From: Schistocephalus solidus
Taxonomy: Eukaryota; Platyhelminthes; Cestoda; Diphyllobothriidea; Diphyllobothriidae
NCBI GenBank assembly: GCA_017591395.1
Contig: WEDG01001551.1
Location: 124,001 to 188,000 of the forward strand
DNA length: 64,000 nucleotides
Reading direction: 5' to 3'
Shown: piece after piece, positions 9,940 to 21,779 of the stretch
How the letters are laid out: each line of letters opens with the position of its first letter
How positions within the stretch are numbered: position 1 is the stretch's first letter
Position numbers and translations under genes: made by a program
The notes under the pieces: generated by a model
What the model saw: only the letters and a program-made list of their open reading frames with translations
What the model was told of the DNA's origin: nothing
Database searches by the model: none

Positions 9940-11116
9940 GACCACGCAGATGAGTTGTGCAGTCAAACTCGAAGAAATTCCCCTATCATATGGAGGAATC
10001 ATTGTCCTGGATTATCCGGAATGTCCAGAGCAGGCTTCACCGTAAGTGCCTGCAGGACAGAGAAAAGATCTCAAGCTTTTTCAATCTATCTTGGTACGGT
10101 TATGACTCAAGACCATCGACCATCTTTCTTGCTTTCCGTTGCACCTGTTCGAGTGGGTCTACATCTTTCTTCCTCCATGGTATCCAGGCTGGTATTCGGT
10201 AACCTAAATGTGGTCTTACGAAGACGCCAAAGACTTTTCCGAAGAGATCAGTGGAAAATATTTATAACGCACGTCTGCTCGAATGCAGTGTTGGTGTTGC
10301 CTTCTGGACTGCTTTATTACAGTGTTCGTTGAGCAATAAATTTGCAGTTGTCCACATGCCTAGATCTTTGTTTGTTTCCACCTCTTTTAATGCAGTGCCA
10401 TTAATAAAGTACTGGTGTTTCCTAGATACATTTGATCGGCGTTTATGTGTAGGATCACACATTTGGATACGTTAAACTTAAGAAACCATCTGACCAACCG
10501 GACACTTAGTTTGTCAATAATCGATTGTAACTTTTTTGCGTCATCAACGCAGTTGACTTCAGTCCATATTTTTATGGCATCTGCAAACATGACAGCTTCA
10601 CAATCTAGGTCATTGTGTCAGTCGTTCACGTAGATTAGGAAGATTAGCATGCTCAGAACTCTGTGGAACACCACTTTCCATTTTTGCCCATTCTGAGCTA
10701 GAGGTTCCAACAAGATAGAAAAGAAATTCTTGATCCAATGGAAAAGTGTTTCTTTAATTCTTACGGCCCAAATCTTCTTCGAAATAAGCCTGTGTGGCAC
10801 GCTATCAAAGGCCTTCTTGAAGTCAAAAAATATGACATAACGGGATAACCCTTATCTAAATAAATAAATAAATTGTATATTAAAGGCCCAGAGACCCAAT
10901 CATTATCTGTGGCCCTTGTCCATTTATCGTGCGACTTTAGAGCACTCGTGAGCCAGGAACGTCCTGGACGGAAGCCGTGTTGGACCTTCCATGAGATTTG
11001 GTTGTTTTCCAGATAGCACATTAAATACCTCTTGATAATACACTCTATTATTTTACACGCTATGCAAGGTAAACTGACAGAGCGGTAATTTTCACAGTCC
11101 AGTCGTGAACCTCCTT
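9940..11116 (-). pseudogene. LINE-A reverse transcriptase remnant
   Basis: Read on the minus strand from 11116: DCENYRSVSLPCIACKIIE (motif 1 region), HGFRPGRSWLTSAL, FKKAF...VPHRLISKK (motif A region), FLIYVND, then MFADAIKIW (motif C with the second aspartate replaced by alanine), CNKAVQKATP, and a decayed thumb with VDPLEQVQRKATKMVDGLES. Frameshifts and stops break it at many points. Its 5' end is cut at 11116, where the A-rich 3' end of LINE-B begins, so LINE-B inserted into LINE-A. The missing 5' part of LINE-A was not found beyond LINE-B. Confidence 0.8.
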
Positions 11117-11449
11117 TATTTTTTTAATTTATTTATTGCCAGTTTACAGGCAAGGTCAAAAAAATATACAGTAGAGGGTCAAGCTGACAGTGAAAAAAAC
11201 TCCTGATCGTTGTTTCAGGTTTTCAGGAGAAAAAAAACTGCAGCTTATTGAGTAATTAAAGTTCTGGACAGGGACGCGTTAACACAGGTGCCCAGTGAAG
11301 AACCTCTCCATTCAGTGTTACGGGTCTTATATTCTGCACCAGCAGGTATTTCGGCGAGCGGCTGTTCGCTGTCGACTGAGAAATAAGCCGATTGAGGTCT
11401 GCAGAGCCAGTAATATTGCCCTCAGCATGAAGACCGGCACAGGATTCAG

Positions 11450-12045
11450 AGTCCATGAACGCCATCAGAACCGAAGAGAGCTTCAACAGAGTCAGTACCC
11501 AAAAGTTTTGTAAGGTGTCCTGAATGTAGAAAACTAGTGACAGTTCGCGTAATCAAGGGATAGCTTTGCTGAATTTTGATACTTCTAGGTAACTTATTCC
11601 AGATTGCTATAGCGTTTACCGAAAAAAACTGTCGGTATCTAACTGTGCGTGCCAAAGGAAGAAATAAAAATACATCTCGATGACTGGTGCGCCGAGAGTG
11701 GTCGAGGTGCCTCAGAGATATAAGGGGGTTAAATGTACGACTGTTTAGTAGTTTAAACAGTAAAAAAATAGTCCCTTCTGTAATCTGCGAAGCCACAGCG
11801 GGTCAAGGCTTGTAAGCTCACAGCTTTGGTGATAGGACAGGTTTCGGTGATCTGAATAGCAAACTCTTTTTGTAAAGAAGTGCTGGACTGATTCTATCTT
11901 CTTTCGTTCACTAGCGTGCAGAAGACTAAATAGAAACGAGCAATATTCCAGACTAGGCCTGACATACATTTTATAGAGGCTGATTCTAATTTTGACGGTT
12001 TTGAAATTTCTGAGAATAAACCCAGTAGTTTGGCGTGCTTTCGAG
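11450..12045 (-). pseudogene. LINE-B reverse transcriptase C-terminal region
   Basis: MYVRPSLEYCSFLFSLLHAS followed by ERKKIESVQHFFTKRVC is the typical post-palm segment of Jockey/CR1 polyproteins. It continues in another frame with RTVRYRQFFSVNAIAIWNKL and a closing ...FLHSGHLTKLL. At least one frameshift lies near 11750. Directly upstream on the same strand the sequence jumps from the fingers to this segment, so motifs A to D are deleted. Confidence 0.75.
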
Positions 12046-12069
12046 ACAATCAGACAATAGATCGGGGCG

Positions 12070-12780
12070 ATGAATGCACACTTCCCTTCTTCCGGGAGTT
12101 TGCTTTCTTCAAACGATTTTTGGAATATTATGGACCGTGGTTCACACAGTTCATCAGCAAGTTCCCTAAGTGCTAATGCAGGAATTCTATCAGACCCAGG
12201 TTACCTGGCAGGCTTGATACAAAGTAATTTGGTTCTAAATATGGTCGGTAAAAAGTCTAGGCCTAGGTCCTCTGTTCTGGATGAGGAGTAGGTGGAGGAT
12301 GACGGGAAGGAAGGGGTAAACACTGGTTGACAAACGGGTGGAATAGCAGCAAAATTATTAGGCTCTCGGGTGAAGATGGTCTGAAAGAATTTGGAAAGAT
12401 GGAATGCTTTAACCTGGTCATCGGTTTCCAGTTTTCCCTCTGCAGACCTAAGAGCAGGAATCATGTCCTGAGTTCTCTTTGTTTTCCGCATATAGCCATA
12501 TAGCATTTTTGGGTGTTCCAAAGATTTTTGCAGTATGTTTAGTTTGAACTTCCTCCGCAGCTTAGTAGCCTCACATTTACAAACGTTGCGTTGCTGCTTA
12601 TATTCCCGTAAGTGAGCATCGGAGCCTGTTTGTCTGTAACCCCCCAAGAAGCGATTTATTTATTTGAAAGCGGCCTCCAAGTTTGAGTTTATCCACTTTG
12701 GGCGGCTTGTGTTTGTCTTCATCCAGAGAGGACAGTTGAGGTAAACAATCCTTTTCAATAACGAGCTGAAAGTCGTCCGA
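12070..12780 (-). pseudogene. LINE-B EN-RT linker and RT fingers
   Basis: A 148-codon frame (12647-12201) carries the basic linker with KTKRTQDMIPAL, then DDQVKAFHLSKFFQTIFT, the usual lead-in to a LINE reverse transcriptase. It continues across a stop as DRIPALALRELADELCEPRS and FQKSFEESKLPEEGKCAF (motif 0-2 region). The frame then ends where the deleted palm should begin. Upstream to 12780 the linker shows WINSNLEAAFK before LINE-C interrupts it. Confidence 0.75.
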
Positions 12781-12784
12781 TCGT

Positions 12785-14185
12785 TATTGGTTCCACCATG
12801 TAGTTCTGTTTACCAGGATATCTCTGACATAAACTTCAAGAAGGCCTTTGATTGCGTGCCGCACCAACGTCTCCTATGCAAACTCAACCGTATTGGGGTA
12901 AGGGGCAAGCTTTGGAATTGGATCGAAAACTTATTGATTGGGCGATCTCAGATTGTCCGTCTTGGCGATCAACAATCGGCGGAGGTGGCGGTTGAGGGTG
13001 GGGTTCTCAGGGCTCCGTCCTTGGCCTATCATCTTTCTTATATACATTGATGGCTGCGTAACTGGCTTGGACTGTGACACTGCCATGTTTGTTGACAATA
13101 TAAAGCTTTGGAAGGTCATCCACAACGCAGCTGATGAAGAAAATCTACAGACGAACTTGCATCGACTCGAGGAATGGTCGCACAACTGGCTCCTCCCATT
13201 CAATGCTACCAAGTGCAATATTCTGCAATTCGGCAGAACCAGCTCCGGGCACCAGAGAATTTACTATCTGGACGACACACCGCTACCAGAGGTAGGGGCT
13301 CAGAAAGATCTAGGAGTATGGATCACGCCCACACTGAAGCCATCGTTCCATTGCTCATAAGTAGCAAAATATGCCATGTCAAGCTTGCTTCTAATTAAGC
13401 TTGCGTTTGCAAAATTCAACAAATAGTGCTTTAATAAGGTCTTCGGGATGTTCATGCAACCACAATTGGAATTTGCCATACAAGCCTGGAGACCGTGGTC
13501 TGTCAAAGACCACAACACCATTGAGAAGGTCGAAAGACGTGCAAAAAAGCTTGTTCAAGGTCAAAGCTGTCTACCTTACGAGACACGATTTTGCAATCTT
13601 TATCTGTTTCCTCTGGACTATAGACAGCTACGCGGCGACCTTATACAAGCCTTTCGCATGCTGCGGGGTCAGGATTGTTGCCTTGCATCTGGCGACTTTT
13701 TGAGCTGGCCACTACCACTACTTTGCGAGGACATCCCATTAAACTACGTGTAACAGGTGCAAGACTCGACACAAGGTTCTTCTTCTCCAACAGAGAGATA
13801 AAGGCCTGGCATGCTCTACCTGCGTACATAATCTTGTCCCCATCCGTTGACACTTTTAAGCGGAAGTTTGACCAGTACAGCCATAAGTATCACCATGACA
13901 TCCGAACCTAACACATTTCCTGAAACATTCCCATCCACAATCCTCGCGTCATGTAACATACTACTCCCTATTTTTTAAGTAACATTATTTTATAATTGTT
14001 TGTCCGATGCCCTGTAGTGTGACGGGGAGATAACCCTTTGTCCAACTTCCATTATATGTCAGCCTTTTTTAATTTAATTAATTTGTAAATTTTGTTTGGA
14101 AAACAGTGAGTACTCGAAGCACAGCGTAATGTGATCTCTTGAACCTAATGGTGGTCAATCAAATAAATATAGTTTGACTTTGTCA
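12785..14185 (+). pseudogene. LINE-C reverse transcriptase and 3' UTR, inserted in LINE-B
   Basis: Plus-strand 5'-truncated LINE. FKKAFDCVPHQRLL (motif A region) is followed by a frameshifted motif B (LRAPSLAYHLSYIH in place of GSVLGP.LFLIYV), MFVDNIKLW (motif C with Asn for the second Asp), QKDLGVWITPTLKPS, QPQLEFAIQAWRPW, and a C-terminus with KLRVTGARLDTRFFFSNREI and DTFKRKFDQYSHK ending at about 13911. A 3' UTR with AAATAAATATAG runs to about 14180, where LINE-B endonuclease sequence resumes on the other strand. LINE-E (24775-26150) is the same family. Confidence 0.8.
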
Positions 14186-14189
14186 TTCT

Positions 14190-14735
14190 CTCGTCCATTT
14201 TCCAAAGGTGAAATTCTGACAGAGAAGTTTGTCTGTTGTCCATTGTAATAGTTTGTGGTTGAATTTATCTGGCATTCCCTGCGCAGTCTATGATTTCAAG
14301 TCAATACCAGGAACGTTTAAATCCCCAACAATAAGGACAACTTTTTTTCGCTGGATTTGTAGAGTTCCATTATGAGAATGAGATTCTGATCGGAAGTCTG
14401 ATAAGGCGAATGGAACACAACCGATATCATCAGTGGTCTGGAATACTTCGCAGATATAGTAATGCTTGAGAGTTTCACATTGCGTAATGGATTATGCATG
14501 TCAGCCATAGCGGTCAGCTTGCGAGTGACATAAACTTTGACTCCTCCTCCTCCTCGACTTGGTCTATCTCTCCTACAGTGCTGATATCCTTTAAGTGATA
14601 TTTCGGAATCAGTAATGTCTACAGTAACCCACGTTTCAGTGAATCCATAATGTCTGTTTTAATTTCAGCCACTACGTTTCTAAGATCGTCTAGCTTGTTG
14701 AGCAATCTTTGTAGATTTGTGAAGAGGACTTTCAA
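14190..14735 (-). pseudogene. LINE-B AP-type endonuclease fragment
   Basis: Minus-strand translation gives TETWVTVDITDSEISLKGYQ, then RRDRPSRGGGGVKVYVTRKL, ISVVFHSPYQTSDQN and GDLNVPGID. These correspond to the ETW, RRDR..GGGV, YRPP-like and GDFN motifs of the apurinic-type nuclease that nicks the target for LINE insertion. GDFN reads GDLN. A stop follows, then the reading breaks at about 14190, the edge of LINE-C. The C-terminal catalytic SDH region lies beyond the insertion and is poorly preserved. Confidence 0.75.
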
Positions 14736-15029
14736 TGATCAATTCATTAGAGAGACCCAGCCCTCATTGTTACAGGTTTGGGCCACAGGAAAAACACATT
14801 CATCTAGACTATTTGACCGTCTTTGATTTTCAGCCGTTTCTCCTATCTGCCAATTCTCTCCCTCAATTCTCTCCTGAGTTCCATCATTTTCAGCCGTTCA
14901 CTCGGTTCATATTCCGGCTGTAAAACACATGTTTGTGCGAGCTCCTTAAGGGGATTCTTTCTTCTAAAAGAAGCGCTGCCTGTGTTTCTTTTTCTAAAAT
15001 AATTTTTTAAGAGGCCTTGGGGATGTTCT

Positions 15030-15330
15030 CATGTTGCGGCTGGGGTCTTCTTTGCCTAGTTGGAAAGTGTTTTATACGGAGAAAATTTTCCCGTTCTCCA
15101 GGACTGCACTGGCATATTCATGAAGAAGATCTAGATCGTGTGTCGCTCGTTCCCCCGGAATGCATGACGTGGATTCTGGAACGCCCCGTATTACGATATT
15201 TTGCTTACGATTTATGGGCGAGGTCCTAATTTCTCCACCTACACTAGGGTGGTAATTGACAGAGGTGGTGTTTCTCACGGATACTGGCACTTCAACATGA
15301 GAGTGATTTTCATCCAACGCTGGGGCTCTG
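15030..15330 (-). pseudogene. LINE-B ORF1-like segment
   Basis: An 82-codon frame (15317-15072) includes KQNIVIRGVPESTS and THDLDLLHEYASAVLENGK. The NIVIRGVPES signature followed by an acidic helix resembles the RRM-like part of LINE ORF1 proteins, which coat element RNA. It is in the correct place and strand upstream of the endonuclease. No zinc knuckle or full ORF1 is visible. Confidence 0.55.
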
Positions 15331-15639
15331 CGACTTACATTTGTATGACATACTACCTTCGTCTTCCAAAACTCGTTTCCTCATTGTCAGGGATCCCTGC
15401 CGGTTGCCCTCTTTCCATACTAGAGACTGTTTAATGGTTACACTGAGCTCCGTAGACACAGTGTAATCTTCCTCATTGGATGTGATGGCTGAAGAAGCTG
15501 AGTATTCGTATGCGCATTTGTTCCCCCCCAGGTTCCATCGTTACGGACTGCTTCTCTTCAGGTTAAATGCGAGGAAGTTTCTTCAACTTCTTTATCTCTA
15601 TCTTCAGCCCCTGCATATCCTATTCAATCTCTTTGGGCA

Positions 15640-16517
15640 GGTTGCAGTGGTAATAGTTGTGTTATAGGAGTGTTTGAAGGTTGGTAGCAGCACTGCTGCT
15701 ATGCGAACGGTGAAAGTAGTAGAAGCAGCGTCTGCGGTTAGCAGTTGCGGTTTTACAATAGCAAAAGAGACGGGTTTTTATCTGACAAGCCCATTTGTGC
15801 CAGCATTGCAATCTTTATGATTTGCATTTGGTGGATAAATTAGGCAGCAGTTTTGGGTATCTAATTTGAAGCATCAATGGTAACAGTACTCATATTGGTA
15901 ATAGCGGCTGTAGTACTATTGGCAGTAGTAGTTGTGTCACAGTAACCACAGTTGTCTTAGTGACAGTAGTAGTAATAATGTCACAGTTTAATTATTTGCA
16001 GAAGTAGAAGTAATATTAACAGTGCTCGAAATGGCTGTAGCAGCAGTATTTGGGAACATAGTGGTGTTGGTAGTAGTACATGAAGTGGTGGGAGCCGTAT
16101 TAGTTTTTACAGCCGGATAGCAGGTTCTATTAACAGCAGTAGTCGTGGTAGCAGTAGCACTAGTACAAGTATAACTAACAGTAGCAGTAGTAATAGGACC
16201 ATAAAGGTAGTTCTGTAAGCAGTGGTATATGTACTGGTGGTAACAGTAGTGGATGGAGTAGCAGTTCTTGTAGTAGCAGCATTAGTTGCAATAGCAGTTG
16301 TTGTTGTAGCAGCAATAGTCTTTCTAACAGTCATAGTAGCAGTTGCATTGATGACTGAAGTAGTGTTAGAAGTGGTAGCAGTAACAGTAGTTGGAGTAGA
16401 AGTGGTAGTGTTAGAAGCTGTAGCGGCATATGTATTGGTAGTAGTAGCAGTCGTAGTACTCTTAGCGGTAACAGCAGTATTAGTTGGAGCTGAAGTAGTA
16501 GTAGTAGATGTAGTAGA

Positions 16518-16554
<37 letters not shown>

Positions 16555-16850
16555 ATAGAAAGCATGACAGCAGCATTAGTAATCGTAGTGATAGGCATAA
16601 TAATGCTAGTATAAGTAGTACTTGAAAAGGTAATAACAGTAATCGTATAAGTAGTAGTAGTAGTAGTATTAGTAGTAGTGGTAAAATTTGCAGTGATGGT
16701 AGCAGTAACAATAGCAGCAGTAGTAGAAGAAGAATTAATATTAATAATAGTAGCAAGAGTACTACTATTGACGTTAGTAGTAATAGTGGTAGTAACTGTG
16801 GTAGAAGTAGTAGTAGTAGTAGTAGTGCAGGTCACGTTCGAGTGCGACTA
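15640..16850. repeat. Degenerate triplet-repeat tract (GTA/AGT-rich)
   Basis: About 1.2 kb built mainly of GTA, AGT and GCA-like triplets on the plus strand, becoming purer toward 16500-16840. The reading frames across it (242 minus-strand codons of mostly Thr, 141 of mostly Leu) are by-products of the triplet repeat and should not be taken as proteins. Period-3 regularity is clear; purity is low. Confidence 0.9.
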
Positions 16851-19800
16851 TTCTCTTAAATTATGAAAATCATTAATTTTTCAACCACCATTAAATGTGC
16901 TGGCTATACCGTAATAATGCAGCACAGGTAACGCATTTTCGGATTAGCCGTCTAACCAGTAAAAATGGAAATATTAATTATCTACCCCGTTGCCCACCCA
17001 GTCATGCAAGCCAACGGGAAGCAAAAGGAGCTTGCTAATTAAAATGATTTTGCATTTTACATCAACAACGCTCCCGCAAAAGCACGCGTCACCTAAATTG
17101 TAACCCTTACTGTACCGTTTCTAACCCCTTTGTGGCTCGGTTCGGTTCTGCCTTCAGGTTCACTGTTTGCATAAGAGGCGATGTGTTCATCATCTTCTGC
17201 CCTTCTAATAGGCTGCCTTAACCTGTGAAAGGTTATTCGGGCAGTGAATTTTGATGTAGTAAAACAGATTGAGGCGGATATTTTTTATTATCGTGCACTT
17301 GATCCGTTGAAACTAGTGCTGCTCCACAGGCCCCGCCCGTAGAACCTCTCTAACTGCCATTCTTGTAAGACATGAAGACGAGGCGTGGCGTAAAGCGAAG
17401 TGTTGCGTCTCTGTCATTGCGCCATTTTCATATGCTATGGCTTCACTATAAAGGGAGTGTAACCCCATCTAGCTCCGCAGGCAGACGGGCCGAGTGTTGG
17501 CAGAGCCGGCATCGAACTCCGAAGACCCTTGATTATTAAATCCCACAATGTATGTACAAAAATCCCTAAAGCAGGGTACCCAACTAATCGAAGTACAAGC
17601 AGCACTATTCAATGAAACATGTTTTTCAATATCGATGAATGCCCTTTAGTCACTTACAACTATGAACCGGTTCCATCGTTTTATCCGCATTCAGTCACTG
17701 CTCTTAAAACCATTGACTTCTCTTTAGAATTAATTCAGAAAAAATAAGACGTCTAAAAATACTCGTGCTGTTCGGGAACTGACGCTATTCCAAAGTCAAT
17801 TTTAAAGAAAGTGACGAGCTTGCCCCGACTACATAGTCATTTATACCCCTTTTGTCCTTCAAGCGGATCCTTCCTGACATATTATACCATCTATTATTTT
17901 TTCAGTCTTAAAGGCAGAATCTCGCTCGGATGTTACTAACTATCAAGGATTTCCTAAAACTTCGGCTCTAGCAAAACATACTGAAAAGAAAATTTTCAGT
18001 GAATTTCTTGATTTATGCTTGGCTAATAAGCTGCTGACCATAGTAAGATCGAAAATTTTCAGAGAATCTTTACGCAATAGCTCTTCAAATACTAGATACA
18101 GTATCGCTTATACTGTCATTTAGCGAACATTAAATTTCTGTGGGTGAGATAACTCGTAGTCGGCCTCTGCTCCTGGGTCGTGTTGATTCTAGCCGCAATC
18201 TTCCACGAATTAACGCTCTCACTCCAGTAGATCGACCTCAGAGCACACGTAATTCCTTCATGAGCATTTCACCGCCACTTTGCTCTACATCTTACCACTG
18301 CCATTTTTCGCCTCCGAATGTGTATTCCTGCGTAATAATCTTCAACTCGAAATTAGATCATCGTCTACGCTAGCGGTTAACGTAAAATTTTTACTTCGAA
18401 TGATAGAAGTAGTTATTTTCCTTTTCCTTCCTAAACACTCAACATTTTTGTACTTTGAGGACGGTTCACCTGGAATTCAAGGTGGTTCCACTTGATGCTA
18501 AATGGTTTCTAAATCCACTGATATTATTCCCTGCAGAGAGATCTGTGCAACTGTTTTTTGCTTCCTCCTCATTTCGAAATGTTGACGAGCCCGTTGATTT
18601 CCCGGTCTTCGCGACCTATAACCTTCTCCCTTGTGTCAACCTTTAACGTACTGTTGAAAACCGTTGTGGGTTTCTCTGTCTTCGACACCTTGTCGGTGAG
18701 TCAAACCTACGGCACTTCGGTGATGATCTTCGTGACGTCTGCTTTCCCTTATTCGTTTCAACTCTAAGCGTACTGATGCTGCTCGCGGGGGTTTCCTCGG
18801 TCTAGCATCCCTGATGGGTGCCCCAATACGTATTGTGAGCACACCTGCAGCGATACGGTGGTGAAATGTAACCCCGGTAGTTACGTGATTTCTTCCACGA
18901 CGAGTACCGTTTCGAACTCATATGCTCTCGTCAGCACGATGGTCCTGCCTCAAAACGCATATTTTTCTCCCATGAGCGACAGTTCTTTCTTCTCCAAGGA
19001 GATTTTTCGTTGTCTGCTCCTTGTTATTTATTTATTTTTCCCGTCACTGTCTCCTATTATTTGATATCCCTAAAAATCCGACGTACCATTCATAAATTAA
19101 CAACTGTACACGTTTGAGCATTCGTTTTTTTAATAGTGAAATTGCCCTTCCGGGTACTCAACTTAAAACTATCTATCTGTGTATGACCTAACCTGAACCA
19201 AACATCTCGCTCCATATGCGGACTAAGATGCTGCATTTTGTTGTCTTCGAGTTGGCAACCACGACGAATCCGCAAGGGCATCCATTAAAATTCAAGTTTA
19301 ACTACAGCTAGGCTAGATATATGGAAGCTCTCCTCTCTGAAATCGAGTGGATTAATCATGAAACGCCTGCCTCTGCATGTCGTTATTTCAACTCTGTAGA
19401 GCCTTTTTAGAGGAAACTGGGTATGTATAACTCTCTACATCGTACTGCCATCGTAGAGCAAAAAGTATATGTATCTCCATTCATACCAGCATTACCTTGA
19501 CACCACTTACAAGCAACTTATCATTGTTTGACGTAAAATATGTGACATCTTAAGGTTAATTATAACAGGCCACAAATTGATGGTGTGGGAAATTATTTTA
19601 CTCATTTTTTTTTATAAATTTACAAACGCTTTTGGCACAGAAAAACAAAACGATTTGTTGCCCTACAATACCCTTCCTTATATGAAAATGGAGTTTTGAA
19701 ATATAAAATAGGAGTGAAATATAAAAAATGTTAGAAATCAGGTGCAAACTGGTAGGGATAAAATAACCAGGCCTACTGAATACGGCTCGTACGGGTTGGG

Positions 19801-19872
19801 ATTGGATGAAGTTGGGAGCAGAGTGTGCAATGTTGTTCATTGTAAGCGCAGGCGGGAAATCCTATGGGCACC
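16851..19872. other. Unassigned, no gene seen
   Basis: Only short open frames occur, the longest under about 80 codons, with no recognisable domain, splice-like exon or repeat family. A part near 17500 has a GAGTTCGATGCC-like B box on the minus strand, but no matching A box. Confidence 0.4.
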
Positions 19873-20454
19873 TCAGATGATGGTACCAGTCTGGCTTGTT
19901 GGAGCAGATGAAATTGAATCGGTATGAATCACCCAACTTGATCTCTGAGGGCACCTGGGCACGATCGCCACTGGCGATTTTGAAGTACGTGTCTGCACGC
20001 TATAGGACATGAACAGGTCCGTCGTAGGTACGTTGTATAGGCCTAGAGCACTATCAAAACGAAACGTGCAAACAAAACACACTCGCAATTTAGGGTCAAT
20101 ACACGACTTACATGCTGGAGTGCATGGAATAAAGTCTTGTAACTTAGCCATTGCTTCGCGCAAACCTCCAATATATGTAATCAATATCATCCAGCTCGAA
20201 TTAGATTTCACGTGGTCCGAAAAGTATCTGAATCTCCATAAATCGGTGCCATAAAACTTTGACTGCTGAGCGGTGTGGGATGAGCATATGCAGGGGGAAA
20301 TAATCACTCCAATGGATATTGTTGACACAGGTCCGGCGAGAGAACTTGGGCTGACAGTTGAAATGCTCGAACAGATCACAGGATGATAGTCAAAAGTGCA
20401 TTTCCGTTTAGTCAAGGGAAATGTAGGCTGTCTTATGTATGCTAGAACATTCAA
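19873..20454 (-). other. Unrecognised 193-codon open frame
   Basis: One of the longest open frames in the window not explained by a known element. The predicted protein is rich in Ser, Thr and Cys, with a cysteine cluster (FIPCTPACKSCIDPKLRVCFVC) in the middle that could bind metal. No family is recognised. The start is only the first Met, and there is no promoter or splice evidence. Chance or a decayed repeat is more likely than a gene. Confidence 0.2.
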
Positions 20455-20554
20455 GAGGATCAGTCAGATGGCTAAAATATCTAGATTTGAATGATTTGCC
20501 TCAGTCGGAAGTGGCATTGGGGAATCGGGCGATTGGAAACTAAGTGTTCCGTGA

Positions 20555-20905
20555 GAGCTCGGCCGTCGATTCCGACGAGGTCCGCCGTGTGCTCCACGGC
20601 ATGGCAGTGCAGGAACGATTACATGCGCTGCAGCTTCCTCAATCTCTCTTCACTCACCCGCCTGTGCTTGGTGTCAAAGCAGAGTCAGGAAGACCGCAGG
20701 CGGGATCAGGTGCGGGTGAAATGGTCATAGAAGTCACAGGTGGCTGGTGTAACATGAACCTGCACCTACGAATTCCCCCACGCCTTTCCCCATGTTCGGC
20801 ATTTGTTATGGGAGCGCAACCGGAATAACACCTGCTATGCCCTGATCTAGACGCCCTGTCGGTCCGGCGCATCTTCCACGTGACCCCTTTGGGAGGTCGA
20901 TAGTG
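20555..20905 (+). repeat. Family-B dispersed repeat
   Basis: Starts CGTCGATTCCGACGAGGTCC, then a pyrimidine-rich block with CACTCACCCGCCTGTGCTTG, GTGTCAAAGCAGAGTCAGGA, CCATGTTCGGCATTTG, GGGAGCGCAACCGGAATAAC, and a CTTCCACGTGACCCC end. The same ordered blocks occur at 45945-46305 (plus) and, reversed, at 46685-46990. It is GC-richer than its surroundings and has no convincing coding. Confidence 0.75.
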
Positions 20906-21779
20906 TTCCATAAAGGCACGAACAACAGTATCTTCAACTATATTTGGAAACAGAGTTTTAATAGACGATCACGTGAGCCGGTAAACTGCAGTGAGCAATT
21001 ATTCGCAACCACGGGATGTTACTAAAGGACCTACCAGATCTACATATACGCGCGGGAACGTTCATCGGGACAAGAAATGTGTCAATACAAGCTTTCATTT
21101 GCCGTCCCATTTTGACATCTTGTCATGCTAAACATGAGCTGATCCACTGGCGGACACCTGTGTTCATCTTAGGCGAGACGGAGCAATCGATTATGAGACA
21201 CTGGGTGGTTCGGATATCAGAATGAGCAAGATTATGCAAAAATTTAAAATTTAGGGAAACTTAGCTATTGTGGAGAATAATCCAAACATAACTCTGACAA
21301 ACATATGTTGCAACAACAAGCGGACGGCGGTACTATATGAACTGTACATATTAATACCTATAAAAACTGTTTGCTTCTATTGGTAACCGTAGATTTTCAT
21401 CTTTTTAATAATGGCTTTGGAGTTCAAAGGTGCACCTTTATCTTAAATATAAAGGTTAAGCTTATCTATAAGGAGTATTCTTCATAATCAACTTCGAGTC
21501 TTTCTAGAACAACAAAACACTCTTAGTCAAAAATAGATCTTCTCCCGCTCATCTCTTGGTTACAGAAAGAGACTTATTTATAGTAACGGTTTAGAAAATT
21601 CCTTCGTTCACTTTTTTACCATCCTGATCCCGGAAAACGACCGACGAAACAAAGATGAACATGAAACCTGAGGCCCAACCGTAAGCTTCATAAGGCCTTT
21701 CTAACAAGCGTGATATTTGAGCGGGTTTTCGAGATGTTACGCTGACACAAATGTGTTGATAGAAACGAACAGGCGAGTT
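20906..21779. other. Unassigned, no gene seen
   Basis: AT-rich sequence without long frames or recognised repeats on either strand. Confidence 0.4.

Larger units (their letters stand above)
11117..15620 (-). mobile_element. LINE-B: CR1/Jockey-type element interrupted by LINE-C
   Basis: On the minus strand the pieces come in normal LINE order: ORF1-like segment (15317-15072), AP-type endonuclease (14735-14190), an interruption by plus-strand LINE-C (12785-14185), the EN-RT linker and RT fingers (12780-12070), a jump, the RT C-terminus (12045-11450), and a 3' UTR ending in an AATAAATAAATTAAAAAAAT tail at 11117. The reverse transcriptase palm is missing. The boundaries with LINE-C are approximate and some sequence at the insertion point may be lost. 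Confidence 0.75.

Noticed and set aside
16107..16835. 242-codon Thr-rich frame and overlapping Leu/Val-rich frames
   Set aside because: All three arise from the GTA-type triplet repeat read in different frames. Composition is entirely explained by the repeat.
17500..17545. tRNA-like promoter on the minus strand
   Set aside because: A B-box-like GAGTTCGATGCC is present, but no A box lies at a suitable distance upstream.
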